From Allolobophora icterica (lineage: Eukaryota > Annelida > Clitellata > Crassiclitellata > Lumbricidae), in contig OY744615.1 of assembly GCA_963556255.1 (NCBI GenBank), positions 12,669,096 through 12,733,095 of the forward strand: a stretch of 64,000 bases of DNA. Direction: 5' to 3'. Under the pieces are notes generated by a model. It ran no database searches. It was not told the origin of the DNA and was given only the letters and a program-made list of their open reading frames with translations. The translations under genes and the position numbers were made by a program. Positions 60,670 through 64,000 of the stretch are shown piece by piece; position 1 is the stretch's first letter; each line of letters begins with the position of its first letter.

Positions 60670-60955
60670 TAGCTAGGGGTTGAATGGCAACAAGCTGGCA
60701 CGAAGATCAGAAAGACGCGGGTTCCATACCCGCTATAGTCCCACAAGGTTAACTCAGCCTTCATTACCTACGTGGCGATTGTAAAATGAGCAGTGGTACA
60801 GATGGGCACCTTGCATGGCTGCCATAGGCCTACAGTTAAATTCGACTCCTGTGAAACTTGCGATCATCTGTTACTACTATGTCATGTAATCTTACTGCGT
60901 ACTAGTCAGTTTGAATTAATAAACGAAGATATTATATATATTATTATATAGATGG
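60670..60955 (+). mobile_element. tRNA-derived SINE (family B, copy 2)
   Basis: AGCTGGCACGAAGATCAGAA and GCGGGTTCCATACCCGC match pol III A and B boxes. The body and 3' end (ACTAGTCAGTTTGAATTAAT then AAACGAAGATATT) match 22150-22660 once that copy's MITE is removed. Confidence 0.85.
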
Positions 60956-61278
60956 CTTTTAATTGTTATAAGACGTTCATGGAGTGGTTCGAAGACATGT
61001 TTTACCCCAGCTGTTCCTCCCCTCCCAGCCAACCTATAGGCCTAGTGGCTATGGCATGACCTCCGACCGCGTCTTCATGACTTTTCACTCCCTTGCAAGG
61101 ACGACTATAACTTTATAGGCCTACCTCGAGTTTTACATACAAATATATAATATATTGATTACTCATATCAACTACCTATAGGCCTACTACTCACCTAATC
61201 CTTTATCATTCGTGCTGCAACTATTTATAGTAGGCCTATAGGTTACTCAAGTTGTGTTCTGTCAGCTAGCATTAGTAA

Positions 61279-61438
<160 letters not shown>

Positions 61439-61630
61439 CTGATACTTCAGATCTGCTTGGACGTGATTTCGGGGAGGAAGTACGAGGTTCATTAAAGCAT
61501 CATTGGATGTTGCCACAATGTCACATAGTGTAGAGCAACTTCTCATCACAGGCAAATAACTCTGACCAATATAGTTCTGAATTTATTACTCAGCTCTAGT
61601 GTAGATCTGTATATAATGTAGGCCTAGACC

Positions 61631-61776
61631 CAAAGGCGTAGACTCTGGAGGGGGCAGCCGGGGCACGTGCCCCTCTCTCCCAGTAATTAAGATGGACTGC
61701 ACATCCAATGCAACAAGTGTAGAATGAATAGCCAAATCCCCCCCCCCCCCATATTTTGGACAAGTTTACGCCAGTG
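61631..61776. mobile_element. hAT-type MITE (CACTGGCGT family, short copy)
   Basis: It begins CAAAGGCGTAGACTCTGG and ends GTTTACGCCAGTG. CCTAGACC flanks both sides (61623-61630 and 61777-61784). Ends and GGGCAGCCGGGGCACGTGCC match the longer element at 20034-20738. Confidence 0.92.
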
Positions 61777-61869
61777 CCTAGACCTATAGCCCAATTTGGA
61801 AATATAGCAATTGGCGTAAAAAGGTTAAGCAGACTCAGATTTAGGCATTAATATTATGCAGCTATTACT

Positions 61870-61970
61870 CCAATATATCGTAATCGTAATCTCAAAACTT
61901 CTAAAGCGCCACTTGAAAGCCAAGCGCAAGGCACCAACTTATTCACGTCGTTCACGAGCGCTGCGTCAAG
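61870..61970 (-). repeat. Retroposon 3' end with GATTACGAT tail
   Basis: On the - strand, CTTTCAAGTGGCGCTTTAGA then AGTTTTGAGATTACGATTAC. It shares AGCGCAAGGCACCA and ACGAGCGCTG with 54970-55030. Probably a truncated SINE or LINE. Confidence 0.55.
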
Positions 61971-62032
61971 ATCGAGGGGTTTCCAAAGAATAGCCCAAAG
62001 GAGTTACGATTCCAGTTACCAGAGGGTCCAGA

Positions 62033-62303
62033 CATGGGCGACCGCAGGAATTTTTCTGGGAGGCAAAATTTTTTGGGGGGAAGGGAAAAATGTCTATGGG
62101 GGAGTAAAATGACTTTTTGTATGACAACTTTAAAAAATATAAACAGGGCCTAATGGTCAAGGACTTTACCTAAATAATTAATTTTTTGCATTGAAAATTA
62201 TGTTGGGACTGTTGTAATAATCATAATATTCAAAAGATTTTATTTTTGTTAAAATATTTGCGAATCCATGGGCAAATGCTACTCCTCCCCCGGGGCGCCC
62301 ATG
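62033..62303. mobile_element. hAT-type MITE (CATGGGCG family, copy 2)
   Basis: It begins CATGGGCGACCGCAGG and ends CGGGGCGCCCATG. Flanks GGTCCAGA and TGTCCAGA match at 7 of 8. Same family and orientation as 19291-19528. Confidence 0.82.
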
Positions 62304-62309
62304 TGTCCA

Positions 62310-62690
62310 GATCAAGAGATCGTTTAGGGCGAGAAGAATTGGATCGGTTGAGTCATGGTAGGAGTTCTTGAAAACGTACGTGAGGCCTGTTTTAATTGGA
62401 AACCCCGGTGGTGATAGATAGAGGAGCCTGAGGAAGAGGAGGAGGAGGAGGAGGAGGAGGAGGAGGAGGAGGAGGAGGAGGAGGAGGAGGAGGAGGAGGA
62501 GGAGATAGAATGGGTTGCAATGATGACAAAGGAACTGAGAATCTGCAAAATTCAGAGGGGAGATCGTTCCAGAGCAGTGGTGCTGTGTTACTTGAGAACT
62601 TGAGATGAGTATAGTGACCTGGATCGAGAAAGACAGATGGGTGGATAACCGGGTGTAGCGGCGTGTCATACGTAGGCCTACATGGGGCTA
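62310..62690 (-). pseudogene. LINE ORF2 C-terminal remnant with embedded (GAG)n
   Basis: On the - strand the frame reads GHYTHLKFSSNTAPLLWNDL then PSEFCRFSVPLSSL. This resembles the LWNxLP C-terminal signature of CR1/L2-type ORF2 proteins. A GAG run (62434-62502) interrupts it, after which FPIKTGLTYVFKN-like sequence follows. Truncated on both sides. Confidence 0.6.
62434..62502. repeat. (GAG)n microsatellite
   Basis: About 22 GAG units inside a LINE remnant. Poly-Pro, poly-Ser and poly-Leu frames across it are artefacts. Confidence 0.97.
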
Positions 62691-62899
62691 TCCGCGTTTC
62701 CGTTTTTAGCTGAGCCAATGATCGCAAGATCCGCTTTTGACCACGTTGATGGGCCTAGCAAAGCCTTCAAGGCCTCCCTGCCAGCATGCCCACATGGGGC
62801 CAATAGGCCTAGAGGGCAGAGAACCTTGAAGAGTGTGGCATCCGTTTAACGGGAAACGGTGGTCCATAGTTGAGTCATTTTCCGGTAAATGCATAAATT

Positions 62900-64000
62900 G
62901 ACAATTCAGCTGTCCCCGGTCATTTCTAAGAAAACAATGCCTAGTCTGATCATGCTAAGTGATTAGATTAAAAAGTTATTGATCAGTCAACAATTTAAGA
63001 CCTTTGAAAGTAATTCAGAGCAATAAAATAATTTATTAAAATTTATTTGAATTTAAAATGTTCCACTCCGTTACCGTCCCTAGGCTATAGTACATATTGC
63101 TTTCGTCTACAATTTCAAAATGATTTGCATTAAACCAAAAATGTGACTGTTTCTTTTATAATAGACATAATTGCATATTTCTAAATACAACTTAGAAACT
63201 TACAACTTCAGTATAATTGTTTTAATATATTTTAACTTGTCCCCGGAAAATTATGTCCGCTCCGTTAACATGTGAAAATTATCTCGTATCTCACAACCCT
63301 TTCAGTTCTTTGGTCCCACAACTTAACACATCTCTTCTGTGAAGATCTATGTAAGTAAGTATGTCTTAATACAGGATCTGAATGCTAAGACAAATTTCTT
63401 ACAAATTTTCATTTATTACGTAGGCTACCTCATGTGTTTTTTCATAATACATCCACTTCGTTACTGCATTTTTGCAATGATTATGAATAAATTTAATTAA
63501 ATAATATTTTTAATATAACATTTATAAGGTATATAATGAGTGTACCGACGATTAATGTGGACGCATGAGAGATAATATGATATTTACCGTGCTGATACAC
63601 AATTTGTCCACTCCGTTAACTGTCCACTCCGTTACCATAAATGTTACCCTTGAGGTACTAAAATTTATTCCACTGTCAGGATAAGTCGTCTACTTAAATT
63701 ATCATTTCTAATACAACTTAATAAAAATATATAACAATATATGACATTTTAAATAAATTTTCGCTTCGGCAGACTGTTTTTTTTAAGTTCACTTTTCACA
63801 TTCTGTGCTCAATTCTCGACAAATGGTAACGGAGCGGAACTTTTTATGGTAATTTTTTATGTAATTTTGATGTTATGAGCAGATTTTTAAGACAACATCA
63901 TAAATATTTTAATGTTTTTTTGTTCATTTGATCACTGGTAATGATTGGCTGAAGTGATTTTTATTTTGTTATTTGGCCAAAAAAATACAGTCAACTTTAC
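62900..64000. repeat. AT-rich block with dispersed CCACTCCGTTAC motif
   Basis: TCCACTCCGTTACC-like words occur at 63062, 63255 (CCGCTCCGTTAAC), 63452 (CCACTTCGTTAC), 63606, 63621, and inverted at 63825 (GGTAACGGAGCGGAAC). The rest is AT-rich and non-coding. The block runs off the window, and may be the edge of a larger repeat. Confidence 0.6.

Overview
This is a eukaryotic, animal-type genomic window. It has spliced genes with GT-AG introns up to about 16 kb, long microsatellites, tRNA-derived SINEs, LINEs, an LTR retrotransposon and many miniature DNA transposons. The genes are invertebrate in character. A GPI-anchored three-Ig lachesin-like adhesion protein lies on the + strand, and a small heat shock protein with two alpha-crystallin domains (ACDs) lies on the - strand. 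Both would fit a lophotrochozoan, but I cannot fix the phylum; Gmr1-like retrotransposons were first described in deuterostomes.

Layout. From 395 to 22814 (+) runs a lachesin-like gene with seven visible exons; the signal-peptide exon lies off the left edge. Its 13.5-kb intron holds a foldback element (4580-5555), a dead LINE (about 5800-6910, -), a hAT-type MITE (7480-7956), large AC/TG and TAA microsatellite tracts, and a GC-rich satellite with hairpin-forming ~36-bp units in a higher-order repeat (about 12455-14330). From 22815 to 30500 is intergenic DNA: a duplicated 3' flank, a hAT MITE with perfect target-site duplication (TSD), two adjacent inverted-repeat elements with tandem-repeat arms (25073-26366 and 26783-27977), and a SINE.

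From 30507 to 56005 (-) is a complete-looking four-exon double-ACD small heat shock protein gene encoding about 278 residues. Its 16-kb third intron is a nest of transposons. A LINE with intact-looking ORF1 and ORF2 (- strand) carries an LTR retrotransposon (31246-37427, identical LTRs, TSD ATTAT) in its 3' UTR. The same intron holds a large foldback element (43219-45774) split by a 1.7-kb hAT-like DNA transposon (44011-45712). The first intron holds a second, related 2.3-kb DNA transposon (51869-54140), a 5'-truncated RTE-like LINE and a further MITE.

From 56006 to 64000 is mostly MITEs, SINEs and microsatellites, with one possible Ig-like exon on the - strand (59669-59945). The right edge is an AT-rich block in which the motif CCACTCCGTTAC recurs.

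Most notable: the Ty3/gypsy-type element has its integrase upstream of reverse transcriptase (Gmr1-like order), lacks most of the integrase core, yet has identical LTRs; the two ACDs of the heat shock protein are interrupted by an intron at the same codon position and phase; at least four inverted-repeat elements have arms built of tandem short repeats; about thirteen short elements show hAT-style 8-bp TSDs; and a lachesin Ig2 exon is followed by an in-frame second donor adding a near-copy of its CNVTGVPRP motif. All calls come from reading the sequence; no database search was run.
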